Notes: a model not told the origin generated them from the sequence alone. Counted from the stretch's first letter, positions 49,560-62,106 are shown. The stretch: 64,000 nt of DNA from Sneathiella glossodoripedis JCM 23214 (GCF_000616095.1 NZ_BAMS01000001.1:1488001-1552000), one strand, 5' to 3'. Numbers and translations: made by a program.

Positions 49560-50500
49560 ACCAACCTTCAATCCGTAGCATATCCATCTGTGAACGCCTG
49601 CCAGAGGTGAGAGGGCGAATTCGGGAAAATGCTCGGCTGGATAAGGTAACTTGGTTTCAAGTGGGTGGACCCGCAGATGTTTTGTTCAAGCCTGATGATG
49701 AAGATGACTTAAGCCAATTTTTGAGAGAAACCCCTGCCGATATTCCAGTGTTTACTCTTGGGGTTGGATCCAATTTGCTGGTTCGCGACGGTGGATACAG
49801 AGGTGTTGTGATCCGCTTGGGACGGAATTTTACGAATGTGGAACTGTTGGAAAATCACAGGGTGCGTGCAGGTGCAGGTGCGCTGGATTTATTTGTTGCC
49901 CGTTTTGCAGCCGAAAATTGTCTGACAGGCGCCGAGTTTTTAAGTGGCATACCAGGTAGTATCGGTGGTGCCCTTCGGATGAATGCTGGTGCTTACGGCA
50001 CGGAGTTGCAAGACATACTTGTGAGCGCAGTGGCGTTTGATCGAGACGGCAGGCGACATGAATTGAGCTGCGAAAATATGGGTTTTTCCTATCGCCATTG
50101 TTCAATTCCAGATGATTGGATTTTCACTGAGGCAACATTGCAGTTGCGCGAAGGTGATGCCGCCGAAATCCGCGGACAAATGGAACAGATTGCGAAAAGT
50201 AGAGAAGATAGTCAACCCATAAAAAGCAGAACGGGAGGATCTACTTTTGCAAATCCGCAAGGAGCAAAAGCATGGGAGCTTATCGACGCGGTGGGCGCGC
50301 GAGGCCTTCGAGTTGGCAACGCGCAGATATCGGAAATGCATTGTAATTTTTTGATCAACACAGGTGGGGCAACAGCGGCAGATATTGAAGCGGTTGGGGA
50401 AGAAGCCCGCAGGCGTGTTTTTGAGAAATTTGACCGGTTGTTGCGTTGGGAAATAGTTCGTATCGGCGAGCACTTGAAAGATAACGAGAAGGCGGAATAG
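49556..50500 (+). CDS. murB: UDP-N-acetylenolpyruvoylglucosamine reductase
   Basis: A 314-residue FAD enzyme making UDP-MurNAc. FAD-binding blocks are [11 protein letters not shown] and [15 protein letters not shown]; the catalytic serine lies in [10 protein letters not shown]. The length fits the type I/IIa short enzymes. It overlaps murC by 4 bp; ddl follows after 2 bp. Confidence 0.97.
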   Translation: MNQPSIRSISICERLPEVRGRIRENARLDKVTWFQVGGPADVLFKPDDEDDLSQFLRETPADIPVFTLGVGSNLLVRDGGYRGVVIRLGRNFTNVELLENHRVRAGAGALDLFVARFAAENCLTGAEFLSGIPGSIGGALRMNAGAYGTELQDILVSAVAFDRDGRRHELSCENMGFSYRHCSIPDDWIFTEATLQLREGDAAEIRGQMEQIAKSREDSQPIKSRTGGSTFANPQGAKAWELIDAVGARGLRVGNAQISEMHCNFLINTGGATAADIEAVGEEARRRVFEKFDRLLRWEIVRIGEHLKDNEKAE

Positions 50501-50502
50501 TC

Positions 50503-51410
50503 ATGACGCATGTTGCCGTACTAATGGGTGGATGGTCCGCAGAGAGAGAAGTTTCCCTTGATAGTGGGGAGGCCTGTGCGAAAGCTTGAAGCGTTGCGGC
50601 TATCAGGTCACAGCTATTGATGTCACAAGAGACATCGCGAGTGAGTTGGTAAAACTTTCGCCTGATGTCTGTTTTAACGCGCTGCATGGACGTTTTGGTG
50701 AAGATGGAACTGTGCAGGGAATGTTGGAAATTTTGGGTATCCCATATACTCACTCCGGTGTGCTGGCGTCTGCACTTGCCATGGATAAGCCCGCAGCAAA
50801 AACCGTCTTTGAGGCGGCAGGGCTTAGGTGCGCTGATGGGCGGGTGATGAGCCGACAAGAAATTTTGGGCGGAGCTGATTTTCCAGCGCCGCTTGTGATC
50901 AAGCCGCTGAATGAGGGTTCGAGTGTCGGAGTTACCATTCTGTTGGAAAATGAAAACCGAACACTGAAAGATGTGCCTTGGACTTTTGGAAATGAAGTCC
51001 TTGTCGAAAGCTATATTCCCGGCCGGGAAATTCAGGTTGCAGTGATGGGAAATGAAGCGTTGGGGGCCGTTGAGATCCGGCCGCTCGGTCGATTTTATGA
51101 TTATGAGGCAAAATATACTTCCGGCAAAGCAGAGCACCTGATGCCCGCTCCCATTGATAAGGATCGATACGATGAAGTCCTGAAAATGGCCGTTCGCGCT
51201 CATGAAGCGTTGGGGTGCCGTGGTGTCAGCAGATCGGATTTTCGTTTTGATGATACGGACGGGGGCTCAGCGCATTTTTATTTGCTGGAGACAAATACAC
51301 AGCCAGGAATGACTGAGTTAAGCCTGGTACCGGAGATAGCGGGGTATGCTGGAATTTCTTTTGAGGATCTGGTTCGCTGGATGGTGGAGGATGCCTCATG
51401 CGACAGATAA
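50503..51410 (+). CDS. ddl: D-alanine:D-alanine ligase, frame broken near 50586
   Basis: An ATP-grasp ligase making D-Ala-D-Ala for MurF. The ATG at 50503 opens with the family start H-V-A-V-L-M-G-G-W-S-A-E-R-E-V-S-L and stops at 50587 after A-C-A-K-A. The -1 frame continues L-K-R-C-G-Y-Q-V and runs to 51410 with G-R-F-G-E-D-G, the K-P-L-N-E-G-S-S-V-G loop and L-E-T-N-T-Q-P-G-M-T. One base is missing at 50584-50587 (GCTTTG read as GCTTG); restored, it has 302 residues, the usual length. As the only ddl in the cluster it is expected to be essential, so a sequencing error is the likely cause. ftsQ overlaps its end by 13 bp. Confidence 0.92.
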
Positions 51411-52450
51411 AAGTCACCGCACATGATCGCCCCTTGGGACCAACACCTGACGCAAATCGCAAATCTTCAGCTAAGAAGAAGACACGCGCGAAAAAATCGA
51501 CTGCCCAAAAGCTTTCTATTGTTGAGTTCCTTGGGCAGACCAGTGCAGCGGTTAAGAATAGGGTATCGAATAGCTTTGCATTTTTGTCCAAGTTGAAGCT
51601 GAAAAAAAAGTCAAGGTCAGCACAAAGCTCATCACGGCGCAAGTCGGGGCAGGCGTGGGGTAAGATTGCGGCCTTTGGGGGAGTAGTTACTTCTGTTTCC
51701 TTGATGGTTGGGTATCTGGGATATCTTGTTGTTACTCACAATGTTATTGATCGATCTGTTGACTGGGTTGAAGAAAAACGTTTGCAAGCGCTGGGAGGTG
51801 TTGGACTTGTCGTTCAGGAGGTCAGTGTCGTTGGTCGTGAGCGAACTCCTGTTGATCAACTGATGGCAGCTTTGAATGTAAGCCGCGGGACAAGCATTTT
51901 GGATTTTGACCCGGATGCTGCACGTCATCGAATTGAGAAGCTGGGCTGGATTGAAGAAGCTTCGGTTATGCGCCGTTATCCAGACGAAATTTTTATTCGA
52001 ATTATTGAGCGCCGTCCTTTTGCACGTTGGCAAACAAATGGAAGAACCGTCGTCATTGATCGCAAAGGCGAGGTTGTTGCCAAACGGGATTACAACGAAT
52101 TCAAACACCTGCCCAAAGTGGTTGGATTTGGTGCGAATGAAAAAGCTGCTGAACTCTTTGATATGTTGGCAAAATCACCGGCCTTATTTACCCGTCTGCA
52201 GAACGCGGTACGAATTCGCGACAGAAGGTGGGATCTGGAATTTAGCAATGGCGTAAAAGTTTTATTGCCTGAAGAGGGCACGGCTCATGCTTGGGCGCGG
52301 CTGGAACAGCTGCAAGAAAGCCGAAAAATTCTCAATAAAGGAGTTATGGCAATTGACCTGAGAAATGGCGATCGCATGTTCGTAAAATTACGGCCAGGTG
52401 ACGCGGAATACAGGCGCGAGAGCTTTACCAAATCGGAGACACAAAGTTAG
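51398..52450 (+). CDS. ftsQ: Cell division protein FtsQ
   Basis: A 350-residue bitopic protein. A long basic, Lys/Ser-rich cytoplasmic tail (residues 1-85) precedes a membrane helix at about 90-112, a POTRA domain starting near V-S-V-V-G-R-E-R-T, and the FtsQ beta domain. FtsQ scaffolds FtsB/FtsL in the divisome. The start lies 13 bp inside ddl. Confidence 0.92.
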   Translation: MRQIKVTAHDRPLGPTPDANRKSSAKKKTRAKKSTAQKLSIVEFLGQTSAAVKNRVSNSFAFLSKLKLKKKSRSAQSSSRRKSGQAWGKIAAFGGVVTSVSLMVGYLGYLVVTHNVIDRSVDWVEEKRLQALGGVGLVVQEVSVVGRERTPVDQLMAALNVSRGTSILDFDPDAARHRIEKLGWIEEASVMRRYPDEIFIRIIERRPFARWQTNGRTVVIDRKGEVVAKRDYNEFKHLPKVVGFGANEKAAELFDMLAKSPALFTRLQNAVRIRDRRWDLEFSNGVKVLLPEEGTAHAWARLEQLQESRKILNKGVMAIDLRNGDRMFVKLRPGDAEYRRESFTKSETQS

Positions 52451-52493
52451 GGTGACGAATTGATTGCCTGTTTTAAAGGGGAATAAAAACAAG

Positions 52494-53735
52494 ATGGCAG
52501 TGGGAAGAAGCGGACCCATTACAGCATTGGATATCGGCACTACGAAAGTGTGCTGTTTTGTTGCCGTTGAGGAAACCGGAGGCCTTAGGGTTAAAGGTAT
52601 TGGCCATCAGGTCGCAAAGGGTATGCGTGCCGGCTCCATCACCAATATGGAAATGGCGGAAGAAAGCATTCGTTCCGCTGTTGATGCGGCAGAGAGAATG
52701 GCCGGGGAGACGATCCGTGATGTGTATTTGAGCGTTACAGCGGGTCAACCTGCCTCACAGACAGTTGATGTTGAAATGTCTATCGGTGGACAGGAAATCG
52801 GCGAAAAAGATCTACTGCGGACTTTGAAAGAAGCCAAGGCCAGTTACAACCCAGAGAACCGAACCGTTATTCATGCTCTTCCAGTGGGATATAATGTGGA
52901 TGGAAATCGGGGTATTCGTGATCCGAGAGGGATGTTTGGCGACAATTTCGGGATCAGCATGCATATGGTCTCGGTACTTAATAACCATGTTCGCAACATT
53001 ACCAATTGTGTAGAAAGATGCCATTTGGGCATCTCCAAGCTTGTGTCTGCGCCATACGCATCAGGGCTAGCGTCTTTGGTGGAAGATGAAATGGATCTTG
53101 GGGTCACGGTTATAGACATGGGAGGTGGATCGACATCCTTCGCAGTTTTTTATGATGGAGAGATGGTTTACAACGAAGTGCTACCCGTCGGAGGTGGTCA
53201 CGTTAGCAATGATATTGCACGTGGATTGTCAACCAGTCTAGCCAATGCGGAGCGGATGAAGACTCTCTATGGTAGTGCTCTTGCAAGCCCGTCAGATGAA
53301 AAAGAAATCATTGATGTGCCGTTGATTGGCGAGTCAGAAAGCGAAGTGGCAAATCACGTTCCTCGCTCAATGCTCGTGGGGATCATCAAGCCCAGAATTG
53401 AGGAAATACTTGAAATTGTTCGCGATCGTCTGGCCGCGTCGGGATTTGCGAAAGTTGCAGGTCGCCGTGCAGTCCTAGTTGGTGGTGCATCACAATTGGC
53501 TGGTGTTCAGGAATTGTCCGCCCGAATTTTGGACAAGCAAGTCCGCATGGGTAAACCTATACGTGTCAAATCACTTGCCGATGCCACAGGTGGACCGGCC
53601 TTTGCCACTGCTGCTGGACTCCTGTCTTATGCGGTGCGCAAAAATTTCTATGATCAACTGGGTATGAGTGCGGAAGAGAAAACCCCGCAAAACCGCCTTT
53701 TGCGGATCGGAAATTGGTTTAAAGAAAATTTCTAG
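52494..53735 (+). CDS. ftsA: Cell division protein FtsA
   Basis: A 413-residue actin-like ATPase that tethers FtsZ to the membrane. Phosphate motifs are D-I-G-T-T-K-V near residue 10 and V-I-D-M-G-G-G-S-T near residue 205; the C-terminal amphipathic membrane helix is N-W-F-K-E-N-F. The ATG at 52494 gives the family start; a TTG at 52464 is less likely. AAAGGGG lies somewhat far upstream (about 13 bases). Confidence 0.96.
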   Translation: MAVGRSGPITALDIGTTKVCCFVAVEETGGLRVKGIGHQVAKGMRAGSITNMEMAEESIRSAVDAAERMAGETIRDVYLSVTAGQPASQTVDVEMSIGGQEIGEKDLLRTLKEAKASYNPENRTVIHALPVGYNVDGNRGIRDPRGMFGDNFGISMHMVSVLNNHVRNITNCVERCHLGISKLVSAPYASGLASLVEDEMDLGVTVIDMGGGSTSFAVFYDGEMVYNEVLPVGGGHVSNDIARGLSTSLANAERMKTLYGSALASPSDEKEIIDVPLIGESESEVANHVPRSMLVGIIKPRIEEILEIVRDRLAASGFAKVAGRRAVLVGGASQLAGVQELSARILDKQVRMGKPIRVKSLADATGGPAFATAAGLLSYAVRKNFYDQLGMSAEEKTPQNRLLRIGNWFKENF

Positions 53736-53840
53736 ACCAAAAAAATGAGGATTTTTGATCAATATGTAAGAAGTAGGGTTCCATTAACTACAATATTTGG
53801 TATTAATTAGAGAGCTTGCGTTAAAAAGGAGGGTAGTGCT

Positions 53841-55532
53841 GTGGGGATAAATTTATCAGTACCAGACCAAACTGAACTAAAACCTAAAATTCTTGTACTC
53901 GGAGTGGGTGGTGCTGGCGGAAATGCCGTCAACAACATGATCCGGTCTGAATTGCAGGGCGTTGAATTTGTTGTTGCCAATACCGATGCGCAGGCGTTAA
54001 AGCAAAATTTGGCGGATACCCGTATTCAACTGGGGGCTGAGCTTACCGAAGGGCTGGGGGCTGGATCGAAGCCTCAGATCGGCGCAGATGCTGCCGAAGA
54101 AGCGCTTGAAGAAATCAGCTCTCACCTTAAAGGTGTTCATATGTGTTTCATCACTGCCGGCATGGGCGGTGGAACTGGCACAGGTGCTGCGCCCGTTGTC
54201 GCACGCGCAGCGAAGGAACAAGGAATTCTGACGGTTGGTGTTGTAACCAAACCGTTTCAGTTTGAAGGCAATCATCGGATGCGGATTGCCGAAGCAGGTA
54301 TTGAAGAACTCCAAAAGCACGTTGATACTCTGATCATTATCCCTAATCAGAACCTCTTCCGTATCGCAAATGAGAAAACCACCTTTGCCGACGCATTTAA
54401 CATGGCTGATGATGTTCTCCATTCCGGTGTTCGGGGTGTTACAGACCTGATGATCATGCCAGGGCTGATCAATCTGGACTTTGCTGACGTCAATACTGTC
54501 ATGAGCGAAATGGGCAAAGCCATGATGGGAACCGGTGAAGCAAGCGGTGAAAATCGTGCAATCGAGGCGGCAGAAGCCGCGATTTCCAACCCGCTTTTGG
54601 ATGATGTTTCCATGAAAGGGGCGAGAGGCGTTCTGATCAATATTACTGGCGGAATGGACCTGACGCTGTATGAATTGGATGAAGCCGCCAATCGCATCCG
54701 CAGTGAAGTGGACCCAGAGGCGAATATTATCGTTGGTTCTACATTTAATGCAGAGATGGAAGGTACAATGCGTGTGTCTGTTGTTGCAACAGGCATTGAT
54801 GCAGGAGAAGCGTTGCAACCAGTTGCTCCGAACGTTACTTCACTGTTGAAGGTAACGGGGGGTATTGCTGCCGGAAATTCTGGTCGAGCACGCACAACTG
54901 GCGACACCCCTGATATGAGCGGTGTAATCGCGAGCGGATTTGGCGCTTCCGTTCCTGAGCCCTCAGGTTCACAGCCAATGATGTCTGGTGATCACACTGA
55001 AACTAGTGGTGAAGAATATACCGTTGGTCAAACGAGTGCTCATGATCAAAACACCAATTTGGCCCGCGATATAGAACCTGATTTGCTTTCAGAAATTGAA
55101 GATGTGATGGAAGAAAGTGAAGAAGTTGGTGAGGTTGATGCCTCCCTTGGCAATGCACCATTCAAGGCGCCACCTGCAATTAAAGTTGAGAAACGCCCTG
55201 AAGAACTCATTAATCCGGTGGCTCGTGAAAGCGCAGAAGCAGCCGCGCAACCGAAGCGCAAACGCAAGGGGCCAAGCCTGTTTGAGCGTATGACTGGGGT
55301 CGGTCGGATGAGCCGTAAGGCAGAAGCTGAGCGCAAGCAGGCAGAAGCGGCGAAAAAAGCAGCAGAGAGGCGTGAGCCTGTTGCACGGCAGCAAAAAGCG
55401 CCTCAAGCAGACCCTCAAGCGACACCGACACAAAAGGAAGAAGCCTTAACATCCTCAGTTCGGGTGGAGCCGAAAACCGAGGATGAGGATTTGCTGGATA
55501 TACCGGCATTTCTTCGCCGGCAAGCAAATTGA
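53841..55532 (+). CDS. ftsZ: Cell division protein FtsZ
   Basis: A 563-residue tubulin homologue that forms the Z-ring. The GTP loop [10 protein letters not shown] lies near residue 110 and the T7 loop N-L-D-F-A-D-V-N near 212. The globular part ends at about 325, followed by a long acidic then basic disordered linker typical of alphaproteobacteria and the conserved tail [10 protein letters not shown] that binds FtsA. The GTG start follows AAAGGAGGG. A spacer of 105 bp separates it from ftsA and could hold an additional promoter. Confidence 0.97.
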   Translation: MGINLSVPDQTELKPKILVLGVGGAGGNAVNNMIRSELQGVEFVVANTDAQALKQNLADTRIQLGAELTEGLGAGSKPQIGADAAEEALEEISSHLKGVHMCFITAGMGGGTGTGAAPVVARAAKEQGILTVGVVTKPFQFEGNHRMRIAEAGIEELQKHVDTLIIIPNQNLFRIANEKTTFADAFNMADDVLHSGVRGVTDLMIMPGLINLDFADVNTVMSEMGKAMMGTGEASGENRAIEAAEAAISNPLLDDVSMKGARGVLINITGGMDLTLYELDEAANRIRSEVDPEANIIVGSTFNAEMEGTMRVSVVATGIDAGEALQPVAPNVTSLLKVTGGIAAGNSGRARTTGDTPDMSGVIASGFGASVPEPSGSQPMMSGDHTETSGEEYTVGQTSAHDQNTNLARDIEPDLLSEIEDVMEESEEVGEVDASLGNAPFKAPPAIKVEKRPEELINPVARESAEAAAQPKRKRKGPSLFERMTGVGRMSRKAEAERKQAEAAKKAAERREPVARQQKAPQADPQATPTQKEEALTSSVRVEPKTEDEDLLDIPAFLRRQAN

Positions 55533-55548
55533 TAGTTTGAATTAAAGC

Positions 55549-55581
55549 AAAAAAGGGCTGCTGTTTAGTAGCCCTTTTTTT
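55549..55581 (+). terminator. Factor-independent terminator after ftsZ
   Basis: AAAAAAGGGCT (55549-55559) pairs with AGCCCTTTTTT (55570-55580) around a 10-base loop, with a T-run in the right arm. It should end the long dcw transcript 16 bp after ftsZ. Confidence 0.9.
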
Positions 55582-55691
55582 GTGTTCCGAGTGACGTAAT
55601 GTGGTTTGTTGCAAAGCAGAAACAAACGGTAACAAAGAGTGATTTGAGTTTCCAGAGGGGGCTCTGTAGAACTATTCTAGGTAATTAGAAT

Positions 55692-56645
55692 ATGGAAATA
55701 CAAGAACCCATGATCACATTTCAAAAAACGCTGAGAAACAGCATTAGCTGTACTGGTGTCGGAGTTCACAGCGGTGATGTTGTTAATATGACGCTGAAGC
55801 CAGCGCCTGCTGGAACGGGTATTGTATTTCGTAGAGTTGATGTTGATCCAACCGTCGCTGACATACCGGCTCGTTATGATGCCACAACTGACTTGGTAAT
55901 GTGTACAACAATTGCCAATGATGCTGGTGTAAAGGTTGGCACTGTTGAACATTTAATGGCGGCCTTCTCTGGCAGTGGTGTAGATAACGCGATCGTTGAG
56001 TTGGATGGACCGGAAGTACCCGTTATGGATGGGTCCTCCGCACCCTTTATTTTTCTGATTGAATGTGCGGATATTGTCGAGCAGTCAACACCACGTCAGT
56101 TTATCAAGGTGTTGAAAGAAGTTTCTGTTCGCAATGGCGACGCGGTGGCGACATTATCGCCTGGCGATAATATGTCAGTTTCTTTTGAAATTGCATTCGA
56201 TAACAAACGCATCGGTCAACAGAATTGCAGCTTTAACTTGCGGAATGGCATTTTTAAAAATGAGATAGCGCGGGCTCGCACATTTGGTTTTCTGGGCGAG
56301 TTGGAACAATTGAAGGCTATGGGGCTTGCCAAGGGCGGTTCCTTGGATAATGCGATTGTTCTCAGTGGTGATGAAGTATTGAATGAAGAAGGGCTTCGTT
56401 ATCAGGATGAGTTCGTTCGGCACAAGGCGCTTGATGCTATCGGTGATCTGTATTTAGCAGGTGCACCTATTATTGGGCAGTTCCACGGAGTTCGTTCCGG
56501 GCATGCGTTGAACAACAAGTTATTGAACACCTTTTTGAAAGATGAAAGCGCTTGGTGCTATACGACGGAAGCACCGGTTCGCAGTTCAAATGTTGGCGGT
56601 GCCTATTGGCCAGAGCAGAAGGCGGCGGCACCAATTACGGCTTGA
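55692..56645 (+). CDS. lpxC: UDP-3-O-acyl-N-acetylglucosamine deacetylase
   Basis: A 317-residue zinc deacetylase for the committed step of lipid A synthesis. V-E-H-L-M-A-A near residue 80 and the H-K-A-L-D-A-I-G-D motif near residue 245 supply zinc ligands and acid/base residues. The ATG at 55692 and one at 55710 are both possible; the second gives the more usual short N-terminus. It is separated from ftsZ by a terminator, so it has its own promoter. Confidence 0.97.
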   Translation: MEIQEPMITFQKTLRNSISCTGVGVHSGDVVNMTLKPAPAGTGIVFRRVDVDPTVADIPARYDATTDLVMCTTIANDAGVKVGTVEHLMAAFSGSGVDNAIVELDGPEVPVMDGSSAPFIFLIECADIVEQSTPRQFIKVLKEVSVRNGDAVATLSPGDNMSVSFEIAFDNKRIGQQNCSFNLRNGIFKNEIARARTFGFLGELEQLKAMGLAKGGSLDNAIVLSGDEVLNEEGLRYQDEFVRHKALDAIGDLYLAGAPIIGQFHGVRSGHALNNKLLNTFLKDESAWCYTTEAPVRSSNVGGAYWPEQKAAAPITA

Positions 56646-56669
56646 TTTCTAGCGTGTTAAAGTGAAAGA

Positions 56670-56699
56670 AAAAGGCGCGACATTAAATTCGCGCCTTTT
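56670..56699. terminator. Bidirectional terminator between lpxC and the XRE gene
   Basis: AAAAGGCGCGA (56670-56680) pairs with TCGCGCCTTTT (56689-56699) around an 8-base loop. T-runs on both sides serve the two convergent genes. Confidence 0.88.
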
Positions 56700-56719
56700 C
56701 CATTTTTTTGAAAAAGTGG

Positions 56720-57106
56720 TTACGCGGATTTACGCTTCCGCTCTCTTCCAGCGAGGCTTTTAATCAGGCCGCTGACTGCAGACCTGACTGAAGGCTCATC
56801 AATCTCACTGTAATTGCGAACAAGTTCAATTGTGGAGCGATTCTTGCCGCCATGTTCAAGCGGTGAGCTTGATGTAAGTGGTTCAAGCTGGTCAAAGAAA
56901 TAGGAGACATCGACTTCGAGTCGCTGTGCAATTTCGTACAACCGGCCAGCGCTAACACGGTTTGCGCCTGTTTCGTATTTTTGAACTTGTTGGTAGGAAA
57001 TTTCCAAAGCCTGTGCGAGATGTTCCTGGGTCAATCCCATCATAGTGCGCCTCTCCCGAATGCGCTCTCCTACATGGTCGTCAACCCGTTTAGCGAGTTT
57101 ACTCAT
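56720..57106 (-). CDS. XRE-family transcriptional regulator
   Basis: A 128-residue DNA-binding protein with a Cro/C1-type helix-turn-helix at about residues 12-70 (R-I-R-E-R-R-T-M-M-G-L-T-Q then S-Y-Q-Q-V-Q-K-Y-E-T-G-A-N-R-V). This form, with a short polar C-terminal extension and basic end, is widespread in alphaproteobacteria as a small free-standing regulator; specific targets are not known. Upstream lies a 364-bp gene-free stretch holding four hairpins, which would form its 5' leader. Confidence 0.88.
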   Translation of the reverse strand: MSKLAKRVDDHVGERIRERRTMMGLTQEHLAQALEISYQQVQKYETGANRVSAGRLYEIAQRLEVDVSYFFDQLEPLTSSSPLEHGGKNRSTIELVRNYSEIDEPSVRSAVSGLIKSLAGRERKRKSA

Positions 57107-57470
57107 TAGCTGGTACCTTTCTTAAACTTGGGCCTTTGGGGAGCCCATACACAATTCCCGCCTTATACCTCTGGCGGGGGATAGGTATCCCGAAACGGGA
57201 TCTGTCGGACTCTTCTTAAAAGAAGAAGATCACCGCTGTTAGTCTACCTTCGCTATTAATCTAGCACACTGATCACAAAAAAGAAATGCCGTATAATACA
57301 ACCTCTGATAAAGTCTTTTATAATAATAGGTTAGGGTGAAAAATGCCGGAAAATAATCCTAAAATACGGAACTATTGTGAAAAATATTCATGAAAAATAA
57401 ATCCTTCCTAGCTGCTTCCCAATTGCACTGCTATTGGATAATATGATCCCCGAAAATAACTCCTGCATGG
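57107..57470 (-). promoter_or_regulatory. Gene-free stretch with four hairpins, leader of the XRE gene
   Basis: Four inverted repeats follow each other in about 100 bp: TGGGC/GCCCA (57129-57147), CCCGCC/GGCGGG (57157-57178), ATCCCG-AAA-CGGGAT (57187-57201) and CTTCTT-AA-AAGAAG (57212-57225). On the minus strand this is the leader of the XRE gene. The rest, to 57470, is AT-rich and should hold the promoters of both divergent genes. No small ORF is convincing. Confidence 0.5.
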
Positions 57471-58310
57471 ATGATGTTAATGGCAATTTTGCACCTGAAA
57501 AAACACTTTAGTCTGACGTTAGGCGTACTGCTGGTCACGGTCCTTGCAAGTGGTTGCAGTAGTGATGACGCAGCGGACAGCTATCAGGAGCGGCCTGTCC
57601 AGGAGCTTTATAACACTGCGTTGGCTGATCTGAACGCGGAAAATTATCTTGAAGCGGCCCGCGGGTTCGACGAAGTCGAGCGGCAACATCCTTATTCGGT
57701 TTGGTCAACAAAGGCGCAGGTCATGTCGGCGTTCGCTTACTATCAAAGCAATAAATATGATCAAGCAATTCTGGCTGCCGACAGGTTTATTGAGTTACAT
57801 CCAGGAAACAAGGATGTTCCTTACGCTTATTACCTTAAAGCGATTTCTTATTATGAGCAGATTACAGGTGTTGGTCGCGATCAGAAAGTAACCCGTCAGG
57901 CATTGGATGCGCTTGAAATCGTTGTGCGCCGTTTTCCAAATTCAGAATATGCCCGGGATGCGAAACTGAAAATTGATCTCACGCGGGATCATCTGGCTGG
58001 CAAGGAAATGGAGATTGGTCGTTACTACCAACGCTCAGATCAATTTGTTGCAGCCATCAACCGGTTCCGGCAGGTCATTGAACAATACCAGACAACATCT
58101 CATGTACCCGAGGCACTTCATCGACTGACGGAGAGTTATCTGGCGCTTGGCATCGAAGATGAAGCTAAAAATGCGGCTGCAGTCCTAGGATATAACTTTC
58201 CGGGTAGTGAATGGTATCAGGACAGTTACGCGCTACTAGATGAGAACTATCTTCGTCCCGAAGTCAAAGAAGATAGTTGGATTACAAAAACCTGGAAAAA
58301 GATTTTTTAG
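57471..58310 (+). CDS. bamD: Outer membrane assembly factor BamD
   Basis: A 279-residue lipoprotein of the BAM complex that inserts outer-membrane beta barrels. The lipobox L-A-S-G-C lies at residues 25-29, followed by about five tetratricopeptide-like repeats (for example A-R-G-F-D-E-V-E-R-Q-H-P). Several ATG codons near 57471-57480 leave the start uncertain by three residues. Divergent from the XRE gene; recN follows after 12 bp. Confidence 0.95.
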   Translation: MMLMAILHLKKHFSLTLGVLLVTVLASGCSSDDAADSYQERPVQELYNTALADLNAENYLEAARGFDEVERQHPYSVWSTKAQVMSAFAYYQSNKYDQAILAADRFIELHPGNKDVPYAYYLKAISYYEQITGVGRDQKVTRQALDALEIVVRRFPNSEYARDAKLKIDLTRDHLAGKEMEIGRYYQRSDQFVAAINRFRQVIEQYQTTSHVPEALHRLTESYLALGIEDEAKNAAAVLGYNFPGSEWYQDSYALLDENYLRPEVKEDSWITKTWKKIF

Positions 58311-58322
58311 ATTACGCATTCA

Positions 58323-59984
58323 ATGCTGGCCTCTTTGTCCATTCGAAATATTGTCCTGATCGACAGACTGGATCTCAATTTTGAGGCGGGCTTGTGCGTG
58401 CTCACCGGTGAGACAGGTGCGGGTAAGTCAATTTTGCTGGACAGTCTTGCTTTGGCATTGGGGGCCCGTGCTGATCTGGGTCTCATAAGAGCTGGAGAAG
58501 ATAAGGGAAGTGTCACAGCAACATTTAGTTTGCCTAACAGTCATCCTGCATTCGAACTGCTTCAGGATATTGAGCGTGAGGAGGGTGAGCCGCTGATCCT
58601 GCGGCGTATAATAAGTTCGGATGGCCGCAATCGGGCGAGTATCAATGATCAGTCAGTGAGCACCGGCCTGTTAAGATCAGTTGGTGAGACTTTGGTTGAA
58701 ATTCACGGTCAAAATGCGGAAAGAGGATTACTCGATGCGAGAGGGCATCGTGCTCTGCTTGATCTATATGGCCGGCTTGAAAAACAGACCGCAGACGTAT
58801 CTAAAAAGTTTCTTACATTTGAAGTGTTGTCCGAGCAATTGACCGAAGCGGAAGAAGCACTTGAAAAGGCGCGGGTGGATGAAGAGTATCTTCGGCACGT
58901 TGTAGATGAATTGGAGGCGCTAAATCCCTGCGAAGGTGAAGAGGAGGAACTTTCCGCCAGTAGAGCGGCATTTATGCATGCAGAAAAAATAGCTGAAGCT
59001 TTAAAAGATGCTCAAAAGGCATTGAACGATCACGGAGGCGTAGACGGAAAAATCCGAAACGCAACCCGTGCAGTTGAGCGTGTCGTGGAAAAGGCATCAG
59101 GAAAGCTTGATCCGGTGCTCGATAGTCTTGAGCGAGCAGCCATTGAACTGAGTGAAGCTTCTATGACAATAGAAGCTGTTACGCATGATCTCAATTTGGA
59201 TCAATCTGGTGTTGAGCAAGTCGAAGAGCGCCTATTTTCGCTTCGAGCGGCGGCACGTAAGCATAAGTGTGAGGTTTCCGCATTACCAAATGTTTTGGAG
59301 CAATTCAGGGAACGACTGGCCACTGTAGAGCATGGGGATGCGGAGGTGAAACGCTTGCAGCTAGAGGTTGCTGCTGCGCGTAAAGAGTATGAACTGGCTG
59401 CCGGTCATTTACGCGATAAGCGGATTAAGTCTGCGTCAAAATTGGATGCTGCTGTTATGGCTGAACTTGGCCCCTTGCGGTTGGGAGCGGCCAGATTTAT
59501 GACGGCAGTGACAGAACTGGCGCCGGACCAGTGGTCCGCCAGTGGAATGGACAGAGTGGAATTTCAGATTGCGACTAATCCAGGAAGCAATCCTGGCCCG
59601 TTAATAAAAATTGCATCCGGCGGTGAACTTTCACGGTTTATGCTGGCGTTAAAAGTGGTTCTGGCGCAATCCGGATCAGCACCAACATTGATATTTGACG
59701 AAGTCGATCGTGGAGTTGGTGGGGCCACTGCTGACGCTGTTGGGGAGCGATTGTCGAGATTGGCTGAAAAGCTCCAGTTGCTCGTTATAACTCATTCACC
59801 ACAAGTTGCTGCTGCAGGGCAGAGCCATTGGAACATACAAAAAATGTCTCAATCCGGGTCAACAAGGACTACAGTTGAGCGGCTGGAAGACGATGAAAGA
59901 AGAGAGGAAATCGCCCGTATGCTGTCTGGTGCGAGCATAACAAATGAGGCGAGAGCGGCAGCTGTCAGCCTGATGGAAGGATAA
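58323..59984 (+). CDS. recN: DNA repair protein RecN
   Basis: A 553-residue SMC-like ATPase acting in double-strand-break repair. Walker A G-E-T-G-A-G-K-S-I lies near residue 30, a long coiled coil fills about 150-370, and the signature S-G-G-E-L-S-R-F and Walker B L-I-F-D-E-V-D-R-G are C-terminal. The bamD-recN-ligA order is common in this class of bacteria and suggests one operon. Confidence 0.96.
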   Translation: MLASLSIRNIVLIDRLDLNFEAGLCVLTGETGAGKSILLDSLALALGARADLGLIRAGEDKGSVTATFSLPNSHPAFELLQDIEREEGEPLILRRIISSDGRNRASINDQSVSTGLLRSVGETLVEIHGQNAERGLLDARGHRALLDLYGRLEKQTADVSKKFLTFEVLSEQLTEAEEALEKARVDEEYLRHVVDELEALNPCEGEEEELSASRAAFMHAEKIAEALKDAQKALNDHGGVDGKIRNATRAVERVVEKASGKLDPVLDSLERAAIELSEASMTIEAVTHDLNLDQSGVEQVEERLFSLRAAARKHKCEVSALPNVLEQFRERLATVEHGDAEVKRLQLEVAAARKEYELAAGHLRDKRIKSASKLDAAVMAELGPLRLGAARFMTAVTELAPDQWSASGMDRVEFQIATNPGSNPGPLIKIASGGELSRFMLALKVVLAQSGSAPTLIFDEVDRGVGGATADAVGERLSRLAEKLQLLVITHSPQVAAAGQSHWNIQKMSQSGSTRTTVERLEDDERREEIARMLSGASITNEARAAAVSLMEG

Positions 59985-62100
<2,116 letters not shown>

Positions 62101-62106
62101 CATTGT

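Noticed and set aside
50355-51203. Open frame of 282 codons on the minus strand opposite murB/ddl
   Set aside because: No ribosome binding site or protein-like composition; it lies opposite clearly conserved coding sequence.
53997-54818. Open frame of 273 codons on the minus strand opposite ftsZ
   Set aside because: Shadow of the ftsZ reading frame; contains no recognisable motif.
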